DNA of 64,000 nucleotides, taken from NCBI RefSeq assembly GCF_964355755.1, contig NC_092676.1:4260288-4324287 (forward strand). Direction: 5' to 3'. Source of the stretch: Antedon mediterranea. Taxonomy: Eukaryota; Echinodermata; Crinoidea; Comatulida; Antedonidae. Shown piece by piece: positions 12,001 through 27,000 of the stretch. How positions within the stretch are numbered: the first letter of the stretch is position 1; the number at the start of each line of letters is the position of its first letter. The translations under genes and the position numbers were made by a program. The notes under the pieces were generated by a model. That model was not told where the DNA came from and ran no database searches. It was given only the letters and a program-made list of their open reading frames with translations.

Positions 12001-15000
12001 CAAATAAGACTAGAACAAGCTATCCAAGCTCCAGGGCAAGCTCATTTTGGTCAAGGGATTGGTCCGATTATGGTTGATAATGTTCAGTGTTCAGGAAGTG
12101 AGACATCTATCACAGACTGTCCTAATAATGGAATGAGGGCACACAATTGTGGACATTCTGAGGATGCTAGTGTTGTTTGTGGTAGGTAAAATAGTAACTG
12201 TATAAAAAGGATTAATAAATGCAGACAACAACAATACTGTAAGGCCAACACACTTTTTAAACTAGGAAATGTTAATATGTTTATCTCAGTTTAAAAGGAA
12301 AATGTCTTTTTTCATATTTTTGTTCATTGCCACCATTCAGACTTTGTGTCCTTTGTATCCTTACTTTGTGAGTGGCCGAGCGGTTAAGACAGTCGAACCG
12401 TAATTACGTAGCCATAACATCGGCAGGGGTTCGAGGCACACTCACTCCATGGTTGTGGTGGTAGAACGAGTCTTCTCGGATAAGGACTATAAACCGTAGG
12501 TCCAGTGTACACAACTAGCTCGTGTGCACTTTAAAGAACCTAGTACATCTTTCGAGACGAGTAGGGGTTACCCCGGTGTATTAGTACATCACAGCCACTG
12601 ATCACCAGCTGGACACTCTGGGAGACCAGTCTTTGACTGAAGAGGTCACCCAGTATAAATATATATTTCAATCAATCAATCCACGTCCCAGTTATATTAC
12701 TCATTAAATGTTAAAATAAAAACGTTAAGCAATTTCAAGTTGTTACTCATCTTATAAAATAATGGGCAGTTTGTCAGAGTTGGAAAACAGAACCAGTTGT
12801 TATTTTTATTTGGTTTCAATCTCAAAATCATAATTTGAAATTTATTATCCATTTACACATTTTCATTCATCATTTAATTTTATATCTGTTCATTTTATAT
12901 CTGTTCATTTTATATCTGTTCATTTTATATCTGTTCATTTTATATCTGTTCATTTTATATCTGTTCATTTTATATCTGTTCATTTTATATCTGTTCATTT
13001 TATATCTGTTCATTTTATATCTGTTCATTTTATATCTGTTCATTTTATATCTGTTCATTTTATATCTGTTCATTTTATATCTGTTCATTTTATATCTGTT
13101 CATTTTATATCTGTTCATTTTAGTTCATTCAATTTTTACAAAACAGTAGACATAAATGTTAAAAGGTACCAGAAAATAATAAATAATAATGAAGATAATG
13201 TTATTTAGTGATGAAAGCTTAAAATGTTTCTATGGGCAGATATTATCTCATATTAAGATATACCTCATCATTTAATTATTCTTTATATTGAACAGATTTT
13301 AAATTTAGGAATAAAGTGTTTAATAGCAGTAATTAATAATACTATATTAGGTACCCTTACAATGGACGGGCGCCATCTTATGATTATTTTAAGGTTCGGG
13401 AATCAAAAAGATATTACAGTAATATAATGTAATGTCCTGAGATACTTGTGTCAGATTTACATCAGCTATTCAAATAGACTTAACGAGAGTATAGCTTCAC
13501 AGTGAGAGATATATCAATATAAGAACTGATTTTAACTTGTACCTTTTGTTTCATTTAGTAAACATTAGACTTGTGAATGGCAGCAATATCAATGAGGGAC
13601 GAGTTGAAGTTTACGATGGTACAGAATGGGGTACAATATGTGATGATGGCTGGGAAATCAACGACGCTCAAGTTGTATGTCGACAATTAAGACTAGGACC
13701 AGCTACACAAGCTCCAAGGCAAGCTCATTTTGGTCAAGGGACTGGTCCGATTATGCTTGATGATGTTCAGTGTTCAGGAAGTGAGACATCTATCACAGAC
13801 TGTCCTAATAATGGAATGAGGGTACACAATTGTGAACATTCTGAGGATGCTAGTGTTATTTGTGGTAGGTAAAGTAGTAACTGTAAAAAGGATTAACACA
13901 GAAAACAACAATACTGTAAGGCCAAGACAACTTTTTTAACTAGGAAATGTTTATCCCAGTTGAAAAGGAAAATCAATTTTGTTTTGTTCATAAGCTAATC
14001 TTTTTAATATTTTTGTTTATTTCCACCATTTAAATTTTTATTCACGTCCCAGTTATATTCATTAAATGTTAAAATAAAAACGTCAAGAAATTTCAAGTTG
14101 CTACTCATTTTATAAAATAATGGGCAGTTTGTCGGAGTTGGAAAACAGAACCAGTTGTAATTTTTATTTGGTTGCAATCTCAAAATCATATTTTGTTTAA
14201 GAAATGTATTGTCCATTTACACATATTCATTCATCATTTAATTTTATATCTGTTTATTTCAGTTCATTCAATTTTTACAAAACAGTAGACATAAATGTAA
14301 AAAGGTACCAGAAAATAATAAATAAACTAATAATGAAGATAATGTTATTTAGTGATGAAAGCTTAAATGTTAAAAATATTTCTAAGGGCAGATATTATCT
14401 CATATTAAGATATACCTCATCGTTTAATTATTCTTTATATTGAACAGGTTTTAAATTTAGGAATAAATTGTTTAATAGCAGTAATTAATAATACTATATT
14501 AGGTACCCTTACAATGGACGGGCGCCATCTTATGATTATTTTAAGGTTCGGGAATCAAAAAGATATTACAGTAATATAATGTAATGTCCTGAGTTACTTG
14601 TGTCAGATTTACATCAGCTATTCAAATAGACTTAACGAGAGTATAGCTTCACAGTGAGAGATATATCAATATAAAGAATTGATTTTAACTTGTACATTTT
14701 GTTTCATTTAGTAAACATTAGACTTGTGAATGGCAGCAATATAAATGAGGGACGAGTGGAAGTTTACGATGGCACAGAATGGGGTACAATATGTGATAAT
14801 GGCTGGGACATCAACGACGTTCAAGTTGTATGTCGACAATTAAGACTAGGACCAGCTATCCAAGCTCCAAGACAAGCTTATTTTGGTCAAGGGACTGGTC
14901 CGATTATGCTTGATGATGTTCAATGTTCAGGAACTGAGACATCCATCACAGACTGTCCTAATAATGGAATGAGGGTACACAATTGTGGACATTATGAGGT

Positions 15001-18000
15001 TGCTAGTGTTATTTGTGCAGGTAAAAACACACACACTAAATACAAACTTCGAATTCAAATTAATTTATTGTAACAAAGTAACCATTGTTGAACTTACAAA
15101 AAGTACAGGTATATAAATATGAAAAATATAAATTCATGTACATCACCACCAAAATACATCAACATATTTACAAAGGCAGAAGTACATTATATAGTAATCT
15201 AATAGTTATTATTTTTTATAAATTTATTTTGGTTCAAGTTCCAGTATTTATCTATCATAATTTAATAGATATTATAATAAAGTACAGAGTAGTGTTATTT
15301 ACCGTGATAATCTAAATATAATAACAGTAATTATTATAATTAATTAATATTACATTTATAAAGAAACTTGTACATTTGTTTAATTTTAATAGTAAACATT
15401 AGACTTGTGGATGGCAGCAATTTCTATGAGGGGCGAGTTGAAGTTTACGATGGTACAGAATGGGGTACAATATGTGATAATGGCTGGGACATCAACGATG
15501 CTCAAGTTGTATGTCGACAAATAAGACTAGAACAAGCTATCCAAGCTCCAGGGCAAGCTCATTTTGGTCAAGGGATTGGTCCGATTATGGTTGATAATGT
15601 TCAGTGTTCAGGAAGTGAGACATCTATCACAGACTGTCCTAATAATGGAATGAGGGCACACAATTGTGGACATTCTGAGGATGCTAGTGTTGTTTGTGGT
15701 AGGTAAAATAGTAACTGTATAAAAAGGATTAATAAATGCAGACAACAACAATACTGTAAGGCCAACACACTTTTTAAACTAGGAAATGTTAATATGTTTA
15801 TCTCAGTTTAAAAGGAAAATGTCTTTTTTCATATTTTTGTTCATTGCCACCATTCAGACTTTGTGTCCTTTGTATCCTTACTTTGTGAGTGGCCGAGCGG
15901 TTAAGACAGTCGAACCGTAATTACGTAGCCATAACATCGGCAGGGGTTCGAGGCACACTCACTCCATGGTTGTGGTGGTAGAACGAGTCTTCTCGGATAA
16001 GGACTATAAACCGTAGGTCCAGTGTACACAACTAGCTCGTGTGCACTTTAAAGAACCTAGTACATCTTTCGAGACGAGTAGGGGTTACCCCGGTGTATTA
16101 GTACATCACAGCCACTGATCACCAGCTGGACACTCTGGGAGACCAGTCTTTGACTGAAGAGGTCACCCAGTATAAATATATATTTCAATCAATCAATCCA
16201 CGTCCCAGTTATATTACTCATTAAATGTTAAAATAAAAACGTTAAGCAATTTCAAGTTGTTACTCATCTTATAAAATAATGGGCAGTTTGTCAGAGTTGG
16301 AAAACAGAACCAGTTGTTATTTTTATTTGGTTTCAATCTCAAAATCATAATTTGAAATTTATTATCCATTTACACATTTTCATTCATCATTTAATTTTAT
16401 ATCTGTTCATTTTATATCTGTTCATTTTATATCTGTTCATTTTATATCTGTTCATTTTATATCTGTTCATTTTATATCTGTTCATTTTATATCTGTTCAT
16501 TTTATATCTGTTCATTTTATATCTGTTCATTTTATATCTGTTCATTTTATATCTGTTCATTTTATATCTGTTCATTTTATATCTGTTCATTTTATATCTG
16601 TTCATTTTATATCTGTTCATTTTATATCTGTTCATTTTAGTTCATTCAATTTTTACAAAACAGTAGACATAAATGTTAAAAGGTACCAGAAAATAATAAA
16701 TAATAATGAAGATAATGTTATTTAGTGATGAAAGCTTAAAATGTTTCTATGGGCAGATATTATCTCATATTAAGATATACCTCATCATTTAATTATTCTT
16801 TATATTGAACAGATTTTAAATTTAGGAATAAAGTGTTTAATAGCAGTAATTAATAATACTATATTAGGTACCCTTACAATGGACGGGCGCCATCTTATGA
16901 TTATTTTAAGGTTCGGGAATCAAAAAGATATTACAGTAATATAATGTAATGTCCTGAGATACTTGTGTCAGATTTACATCAGCTATTCAAATAGACTTAA
17001 CGAGAGTATAGCTTCACAGTGAGAGATATATCAATATAAGAACTGATTTTAACTTGTACCTTTTGTTTCATTTAGTAAACATTAGACTTGTGAATGGCAG
17101 CAATATCAATGAGGGACGAGTTGAAGTTTACGATGGTACAGAATGGGGTACAATATGTGATGATGGCTGGGAAATCAACGACGCTCAAGTTGTATGTCGA
17201 CAATTAAGACTAGGACCAGCTACACAAGCTCCAAGGCAAGCTCATTTTGGTCAAGGGACTGGTCCGATTATGCTTGATGATGTTCAGTGTTCAGGAAGTG
17301 AGACATCTATCACAGACTGTCCTAATAATGGAATGAGGGTACACAATTGTGAACATTCTGAGGATGCTAGTGTTATTTGTGGTAGGTAAAGTAGTAACTG
17401 TAAAAAGGATTAACACAGAAAACAACAATACTGTAAGGCCAAGACAACTTTTTTAACTAGGAAATGTTTATCCCAGTTGAAAAGGAAAATCAATTTTGTT
17501 TTGTTCATAAGCTAATCTTTTTAATATTTTTGTTTATTTCCACCATTTAAATTTTTATTCACGTCCCAGTTATATTCATTAAATGTTAAAATAAAAACGT
17601 CAAGAAATTTCAAGTTGCTACTCATTTTATAAAATAATGGGCAGTTTGTCGGAGTTGGAAAACAGAACCAGTTGTAATTTTTATTTGGTTGCAATCTCAA
17701 AATCATATTTTGTTTAAGAAATGTATTGTCCATTTACACATATTCATTCATCATTTAATTTTATATCTGTTTATTTCAGTTCATTCAATTTTTACAAAAC
17801 AGTAGACATAAATGTAAAAAGGTACCAGAAAATAATAAATAAACTAATAATGAAGATAATGTTATTTAGTGATGAAAGCTTAAATGTTAAAAATATTTCT
17901 AAGGGCAGATATTATCTCATATTAAGATATACCTCATCGTTTAATTATTCTTTATATTGAACAGGTTTTAAATTTAGGAATAAATTGTTTAATAGCAGTA

Positions 18001-21000
18001 ATTAATAATACTATATTAGGTACCCTTACAATGGACGGGCGCCATCTTATGATTATTTTAAGGTTCGGGAATCAAAAAGATATTACAGTAATATAATGTA
18101 ATGTCCTGAGTTACTTGTGTCAGATTTACATCAGCTATTCAAATAGACTTAACGAGAGTATAGCTTCACAGTGAGAGATATATCAATATAAAGAATTGAT
18201 TTTAACTTGTACATTTTGTTTCATTTAGTAAACATTAGACTTGTGAATGGCAGCAATATAAATGAGGGACGAGTGGAAGTTTACGATGGTACAGAATGGG
18301 GTACAATATGTGATGATGGCTGGGACATCAACGACGTTCAAGTTGTATGTCGACAATTAAGACTAGGACCAGCTATCCAAGCTCCAAGACAAGCTTATTT
18401 TGGTCAAGGGACTGGTCCGATTATGCTTGATGATGTTCAATGTTCAGGAACTGAGACATCCATCACAGACTGTCCTAATAATGGAATGAGGGTACACAAT
18501 TGTGGACATTATGAGGTTGCTAGTGTTATTTGTGCAGGTAAAAACACACACACTAAATACAAACTTCGAATTCAAATTAATTTATTGTAACAAAGTAACC
18601 ATTGTTGAACTTACAAAAAGTACAGGTATATAAATATGAAAAATATAAATTCATGTACATTACCACCAAAATACATCAACATATTTACAAAGGCAGAAGT
18701 ACATTATATAGTAATCTAATAGTTATTATTTTTTATAAATTTATTTTGGTTCAAGTTCCAGTATTTATCTATCATAATTTAATAGATATTATAATAAAGT
18801 ACAGAGTAGTGTTATTTACCGTGATAATCTAAATATAATAACAGTAATTATTATAATTAATTAATATTACATTTATAAAGAAACTTGTACATTTGTTTAA
18901 TTTTAATAGTAAACATTAGACTTGTGGATGGCAGCAATTTCTATGAGGGGCGAGTTGAAGTTTACGATGGTACAGAATGGGGTACAATATGTGATAATGG
19001 CTGGGACATCAACGATGCTCAAGTTGTATGTCGACAAATAAGACTAGAACAAGCTATCCAAGCTCCAGGGCAAGCTCATTTTGGTCAAGGGATTGGTCCG
19101 ATTATGGTTGATAATGTTCAGTGTTCAGGAAGTGAGACATCTATCACAGACTGTCCTAATAATGGAATGAGGGCACACAATTGTGGACATTCTGAGGATG
19201 CTAGTGTTGTTTGTGGTAGGTAAAATAGTAACTGTATAAAAAGGATTAATAAATGCAGACAACAACAATACTGTAAGGCCAACACACTTTTTAAACTAGG
19301 AAATGTTAATATGTTTATCTCAGTTTAAAAGGAAAATGTCTTTTTTCATATTTTTGTTCATTGCCACCATTCAGACTTTGTGTCCTTTGTATCCTTACTT
19401 TGTGAGTGGCCGAGCGGTTAAGACAGTCGAACCGTAATTACGTAGCCATAACATCGGCAGGGGTTCGAGGCACACTCACTCCATGGTTGTGGTGGTAGAA
19501 CGAGTCTTCTCGGATAAGGACTATAAACCGTAGGTCCAGTGTACACAACTAGCTCGTGTGCACTTTAAAGAACCTAGTACATCTTTCGAGACGAGTAGGG
19601 GTTACCCCGGTGTATTAGTACATCACAGCCACTGATCACCAGCTGGACACTCTGGGAGACCAGTCTTTGACTGAAGAGGTCACCCAGTATAAATATATAT
19701 TTCAATCAATCAATCCACGTCCCAGTTATATTACTCATTAAATGTTAAAATAAAAACGTTAAGCAATTTCAAGCTGTTTCTCATCTTATAAAATAATGGG
19801 CAGTTTGTCAGAGTTGGAAAACAGAACCAGTTTATTTTTTATTTGGTTGCAATCTTAAAATCATAATTTGTTTAAGAAATGTATTATCCATTTACACATA
19901 TTCATTCATCATTTAATTTTATATCTGTTTATTTCAGTTCATTTAATTTTTACAAAACAGTAGACATAAATGTAAAAAGGTACCAGAAAATAATAAATAA
20001 TAATGAAGATAATGTTATTTAGTGATGAAAGCTTAAAATGTTTCTATGGGCAGATATTATTTCATATTAAGATATACCTCATCATTTAATCATCCTTTAT
20101 ATTGAACAGGTTTTAAATTTAGTTTTAAACTGTTTAATAGCAGTAATTAATGATACTATATTAGGTACCCTTACAATGGACGGGCGCCATCTTATGATTA
20201 TTTTAAGGTTCGGGAATAAAAAATATTACAGTAATATAATGTAATGTCTTGAGATACTTGTGTCAGATTTACATCAGCTATTCAAATAGACTTAACGAGA
20301 GTATAGCTTCACAGTGAGAGATATATCAATATAAAGAACTGATTTTAACTTGTACCTTTTGTTTCATTTAGTAAACATTAGACTTGTGAATGGCAGCAAT
20401 ATTTATGAGGGACGAGTTGAAGTTTACGATGGCACAGAATGGGGTACAATATGTGATAATAGCTGGGACATCAACGACGCTCAAGTTGTATGTCGACAAT
20501 TAAGACTAGGACCAGCTATCCAAGCTCCAAGGCAAGCTCATTTTGGTCAAGGGACTGGTCCGATTATGCTTGATGATGTTCAGTGTTCAGGAAGTGAGAC
20601 ATCTATCACAGGCTGTCCTGATAATGGAATGAGGGTACACGAGTGTGGACATTCTAAGGATGCTAGTGTTATTTGTACAGGTAAAAATACACACACTAAA
20701 TACAAACTTCGAATTCAAATTAATTTATTGCAACAGATTAAACATTGTTGAACTTACAAAAGTACAGGTAAAACATTAATAAATATGAAAAATACAAATT
20801 CACATACATGAAAAATACATCAACATATTTACAAAGGCAAAAGTAAATTATTTAGTAATCTAATAGTTATTATTTTTTATTTATTTATTTTGGTTCAAGT
20901 TCCGGTATATTTATTTATCATAATTTAATAGATATTATAATATAGTACAGAAGTAGTGTTATTTATCTAATTGTCATATTTGATAATTTAAAGATTATAA

Positions 21001-24000
21001 CAGTAATTAATATAATTAATTAATATTACATTTATAAAGAAACTTGTACATTTGTTTAATTTTAATAGTAAACTATATTAGATTTGTGAATGGCAGCAAT
21101 ATCTATGAGTTGAAAAGTAAAATCAATTTTGTTTTGTTCATAAGCTAATCTTTTCAATATTTTTGTTCATTGCCACCATTCACACTTTGTATCCATGTCC
21201 CAATTATATTACTCATTAAATGTTAAAATAAAAACGTTAAGAAATTTCAAGTTGCTTCTCATCTTATAAAATACTAGGCAGTTTGTCAGAGTTGGAAAAC
21301 AGAACCAGTTAATTTTTTATTTAGTTGCAATCTCAAAATCATAATTTGGTTAAGAAATTTATTATCCATTTACACATTTTCATTCATCATTTCATTTAAC
21401 TAAGTACAGAGTAGTGTTATTTACCGTGATAATCTAAAGATAATAACAGTAATTATTATAATTAATTAATATTACATTTATAAAGAAACTTGTACATTTG
21501 TTTAATTTTAATAGTAAACATTAGACTTGTGGATGGCAGCAATATTTTTGAGGGGCGAGTTGAAGTTTACGATGGTACAGAATGGGGTACAATATGTGAT
21601 GATGACTGGGACATCAACGACGCTCAGGTTGTATGTCGACAATTAAGACTAGGACAAGCTATCCAAGCTCCAAAGCGAGCTCATTTTGGCCAAGGGACTG
21701 GTCCGATTATGCTTGATAATGTTCAGTGTTCAGGAAGTGAGACATTTATCACAGGCTGTCTTAATAGAGGAATGAGGGTACACAATTGTGGACATTCTGA
21801 GGATGCTAGTGTTATTTGTGGAGGTAAAGTAGCAACTGTAAAAAGGATTAACACAGAAAACAACAATACTCTAAGGCCAAGACACTTTTTTAACTAGGAA
21901 ATGTCAATATGTTTATCTCAGTTTAAAAGGAAAATGTGTTTTTTTCATATTTTTGTTCATTGCCACCATTCAGACTTTGTGTCCTTTGTATCCTTACTTT
22001 GTGAGTGGCCGAGCGGTTAAGACAGTCGAACCGTAATTACGTAGCCATAACATCGGCAGGGGTTCGAGGCTCACTCACTCCATGGTTGTGGTGGTAGAAC
22101 GAGTCTTCTCGGATAAGGACTATAAACCGTAGGTCCAGTGTACACATCTAGCTCGTGTGCACTTTAAATAACCTAGTACATCTTTCGAGACGAGTAGGGG
22201 GTTACCCCGGTGTACTAGTACGTCACAGCCACTGATCACCAGCTGGACACTCTGGGAGACCAGTCTTTGACTGAAGAGGTCACCCAGTATAAATATATAT
22301 TTCAATCAATCAATCCACGTCCCAGTTATATTACTCATTAAATGTTAAAATAAAAACGTTAAGCAATTTCAAGTTGCTACTCATCTTATAAAATAATGGG
22401 CAGTTTGTCAGAGTTGGAAAACAGAAACAGTTGTAATTTTTATTTGGTTTCAATCTCAAAATCATAATTTGTTTAAGAAATGTATTATCCATTTACACAT
22501 TTTCCTTCATCATTTAATTTTATATCTGTTCATTTCAGTTCATTCAATTTTTACAAAACAGTAGACAGAAATGTAAAAAGGTACCAGAAAATAATAAATA
22601 AACTAATAATGAAGATAATGTTATTTAGAGATGAAAGCTTAAAATACAAAAAATAGTATTTTTCTATGGGCAGATATTATCTCATATTAAGATATACCTC
22701 ATCGTTTAATCATCCTCTATTGAACAGGTTTTAAATTTAGGAATAAACTGTTTAATAGCAGTAATTAATAATACTATATTAGGTACCCTTGCAATGGACG
22801 GGCGCCATCTTATGATTATTTTAAGGTTCGGGAATAAAAAAGATATTACAGTAATATAATGTAATGTCCTGAGATACTTGTGTCAGATTTACATCAGCTA
22901 TTCAAATAGACTTAACGAGAGTATAGCTTCACAGTGAGAGAGATATCATATATCATATAGTACAGTAGTTGTATTAGTGTAGTCGCTAACGTCCTGAATT
23001 GCTTACGTCAGATATACATCAGCAATTCAAATAGACTTAACGAGTGTATAGCTTCACAGTGAGAGATATATCAATATAAAGAACTGATTTTAACTTGTAC
23101 ATTTGTTTCATTTAGTAAACATTAGACTTGTGAATGGCAGCAATTTCTATGAGGGACGAGTTGAAGTTTACGATGGCACAGAATGGGGTACAATATGTGA
23201 TAATGTCTGGGACATCAACGACGCTCAAGTTGTTTGTCGACAATTAAGACTAGGACCAGCTATCCAAGCTCCAGGGCGAGCTTATTTTGGTCAAGGGACT
23301 GGTCCGATTATACTTGATAATGTTCAATGTTCAGGAAATGAGACATCTATCACAGACTGTCCTAATAATGGAATAAGGGTACACGATTGTGGACATTATG
23401 AGGATGCTAGTGTTATTTGTCAAGGTAGGGAAAATACACACACACACAATACAAACTTCGAATTCAAATTAATTTATTGCAACTGAGTAAACATTGTTGA
23501 ACTTACAAAAGTACTGGTAAAACATTAATAAATATGAAAAATACAAATTCACATACATGAAAAATACATCAACATATTTACAAAGGCAAAAGTAAATTAT
23601 ATAGTAATCTAATAGTTATTTTTTATTTATTTATTTTGGTTCAAGTTCCGGTACATTTATTTATCATAATTTAATATATATTATACAGTAATAAAGTACA
23701 GGAGGAGTGTTATTCTAATTGTCATTATTTGATAATTTAAAGATTATAAAAGTAATTAATATAATTATTTAATATTACATTTATTAAGAAACTTGTACAT
23801 TTGTTTAATTTTAATAGTAAACATTAGACTTGTGGATGGCAGCAATATTTATGAGGGGCGAGTTGAAGTTTACGATGGTACAGAATGGGGTACAATATGT
23901 GAGGATGACTGGGACATTAACGACGCTCAGGTTGTATGTCAACAATTAAGACTAGGACAAGCTATCCAAGCTCCAGTGCGAGCTTATTTTGGTCGAGGGA

Positions 24001-27000
24001 CTGGTCCGGTTATGCTTGATGATGTTCAATGTTCAGGAAGTGAGACATCTATCACAGGCTGCCCTAATAATGGAATGAGGGTACACAAGTGTGGACAATA
24101 TGAGGATGCTAGTGTTATTTGTGGTAGGTAAAGTAGTAACTGTAAAAAGGATTAACACAGAAAACAACAATACTGTAAGACCAAGACAACTTTTTTAACT
24201 AGGAAATGTTTATCCCAGTTTAAAAGGAAAATCAATTTTGTTTTGTTCATAAGCTAATCTTTTCAATATTTTTGTTCATTGCCGCCATTCACACTTTGTA
24301 TCCATGTCCCAATTATATTACTCATTAAATGTTAAAATAAAAACGTTAAGAAATTTCAAGTTGCTTCTCATCTTATTAAATACTAGGCAGTTTGTCAGAG
24401 TTGGAAAACAGAACCAGTTAATTTTTTATTTAGTTGCAATCTCAAAATCAAAATTTGGTTAAGAAATTTATTATCCATTTACACATTTTCATTCATCATT
24501 TCATTTTATATCTGTTCATTTTATATCTGTTCATTTTATATCTGTTCATTTGATATCTGTTCATTTTATATCTGTTCATTTTATATCTGTTCATTTTATA
24601 TCTGTTCATTTGATATCTGTTCATTTGATATCTGTTCATTTTATATCTGTTCATTTTATATCTGTTCATTTTATATCTGTTTATTTCAGTTCATTCAATT
24701 TTTACAAAACAGTAGACATAAATGTAAAAAGGTACCAGAAAATAATAAATAAACTAATATTAATGAAGATAGCATTATTTAGAGATGAAAGCTTAAAATG
24801 TTAAAAATGTTTCTATAGGCAGATATTATCTCATATTAAGATATACCTCATCGTTTAATCATCCTCTATTGAACAGGTTTTAAATTTAGGAATAAACTGT
24901 TTAATAGCAGTAATTAATAATACTATATTAGGTACCCTTACAATGGACGGGCGCCATCTTATGATTATTTTAAGGTTCGGGAATCAAAAACATATTACAG
25001 TAATATAATGTAATGTCTTGAGATACTTGTGTCAGATTTACATCAGCTATTAAAATAGACTTAACGAGAGTATAGCTTCACAGTGAGAGATATATCAATA
25101 TAAAGAACTGATTTTAACTTGTACATTTGTTTCATTTAGTAAATATTAGACTTGTGAATGGCAGCAATATCTATGAGGGACGAGTTGAAGTTCACGATGG
25201 CACAGAATGGGGTACAATTTGTGATAATGGCTGGGACATCAACGACGCTCAAGTTGTATGTCGACAATTAAGACTAGGATCAGCTACCCAACCACCAAGG
25301 CAAGCTCATTTTGGTCAAGGGACTGGTCCGATTATGCTTGATAATGTTCAATGTTCAGGAAATGAGACATCTATCACAAGCTGTCCTAATAATGGAATGA
25401 GGGTACACAATTGTGGACATTATGAGGATGCTAGTGTTATTTGTACAGGTAAAAACACACACACTAAATACAAACTTCGAATTCAAATTAATTTATTGTA
25501 ACAAAGTAACCATTGTTGAACTTACAAAAAGTACAGGTATATAAATATGAAAAATATAAATTCATGTACATTACCACCAAAATACATCAACATATTTACA
25601 AAGGCAGAAGTACATTATATAGTAATCTAATAGTTATTATTTTTTATAAATTTATTTTGGTTCAAGTTCCAGTATTTATTTATCATAATTTAATAGATAT
25701 TGTAACGAAAATCCGTCCTCGGGTTCGTTCCCTTTTGGGGAAAGGTCTGCGGTACCACGAATGAACGAAACACACAAATCAATTACTGTACAATCTTAGG
25801 AGTGGCCTCCTTTATTCTTCTATGATTTCTAATTTATTGGTACAAGTGATTATAATAATTATTCTGATTAGTTCTGTTATTACGCCGGACTTGGAATAGT
25901 AGCGTAACCACCGCCCGCACGTAACCTCCACAGCAACGCACACCAACACAATGGTGTAACCTCCAACTGCACGTAACCACCAACACAATGGTGTAACCTC
26001 CAACTGCACGTAACCACCAACAAGGGTGTAACCTCCACAGCGCGTAACCACCAACACAATGGTGTAACCTCCATAGCACGTAACCACCAACACAATGGTG
26101 TAACCTCCACAGCAACGTACACCAACACAATGGTGTAACCTCCAACTGCACGTAACCACCAACTATGGTGTAACCTCCAACTGCACGTAACCACTAACTA
26201 AGGTGTAACCTCCAACTGCACGTAACCACCAACAATGGTGTAACCTCCACAGCACGTAACCACCAACACAATGGTGTAACCTCCAACCGCACGTAACCAC
26301 CAACTAAGGTGGAACCTCCAACTGCACGTAACCACCAATAATGGTGTAACCTCCAACTGCACGTCACCACCAACTAAGGTGGAACCTCCAACTGCACGTA
26401 ACCACCAACTAAGGTGTAACCTCTAACTGCACGTAACCACCAACTAAGGTGTAACCTCTAACTGCACGTAACCACCAACAAGGATGTAACCTCCACAGCG
26501 CGTAACCACCAACACAATGGTGTAACCTCCATAGCACGTAACCACCAACACAATGGTGTAACCTCCACAGCAACGTACACCAACACAATGGTGTAACCTC
26601 CAACTGCACGTAACCACCAACTATGGTGTAACCTCCAACTGCACGTAACCACCAACTAAGGTGTAACCTCCAACTGCACGTAACCACCAACAATGGTGTA
26701 ACCTCCACAGCACGTAACCACCAACACAATGGTGTAACCTCCAACCGCACGTAACCACAAACTAAGGTGTAACCTCCAACTGCACGTAACCACCAACTAA
26801 GGTGGAACCTCCAACTGCACGTAACCACCAATAATGGTGTAACCTCCAACTGCACGTAACCACCAACTAAGGTGGAACCTCCAACTGCACGTAACCACCA
26901 ACTAAGGTGTAACCTCTAACTGCACGTAACCACCAACTAAGGTGTAACCTCCAACTGCACGTAACCACCAACTAAGGTGTAACCTCCAACTGCACGTAAC

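Larger units (their letters stand above)
9050..19770. repeat. Three near-identical 3517-bp SRCR units in tandem
   Basis: Exons at 10042, 11195 and 11876 recur at +3517 and again at +7034 with virtually no changes. The only ones noticed are GGCACAG to GGTACAG and AATGGC to GATGGC in the third unit near 18290-18318, and CATCACC to CATTACC near 18660. The first unit differs in minisatellite copy number (20 versus 16). Homology becomes imperfect left of about 9050 and right of about 19770. Each unit contains SRCR A, A and B exons plus one SINE. This is either a very recent amplification (or homogenisation) or an assembly duplication. Confidence 0.95.
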
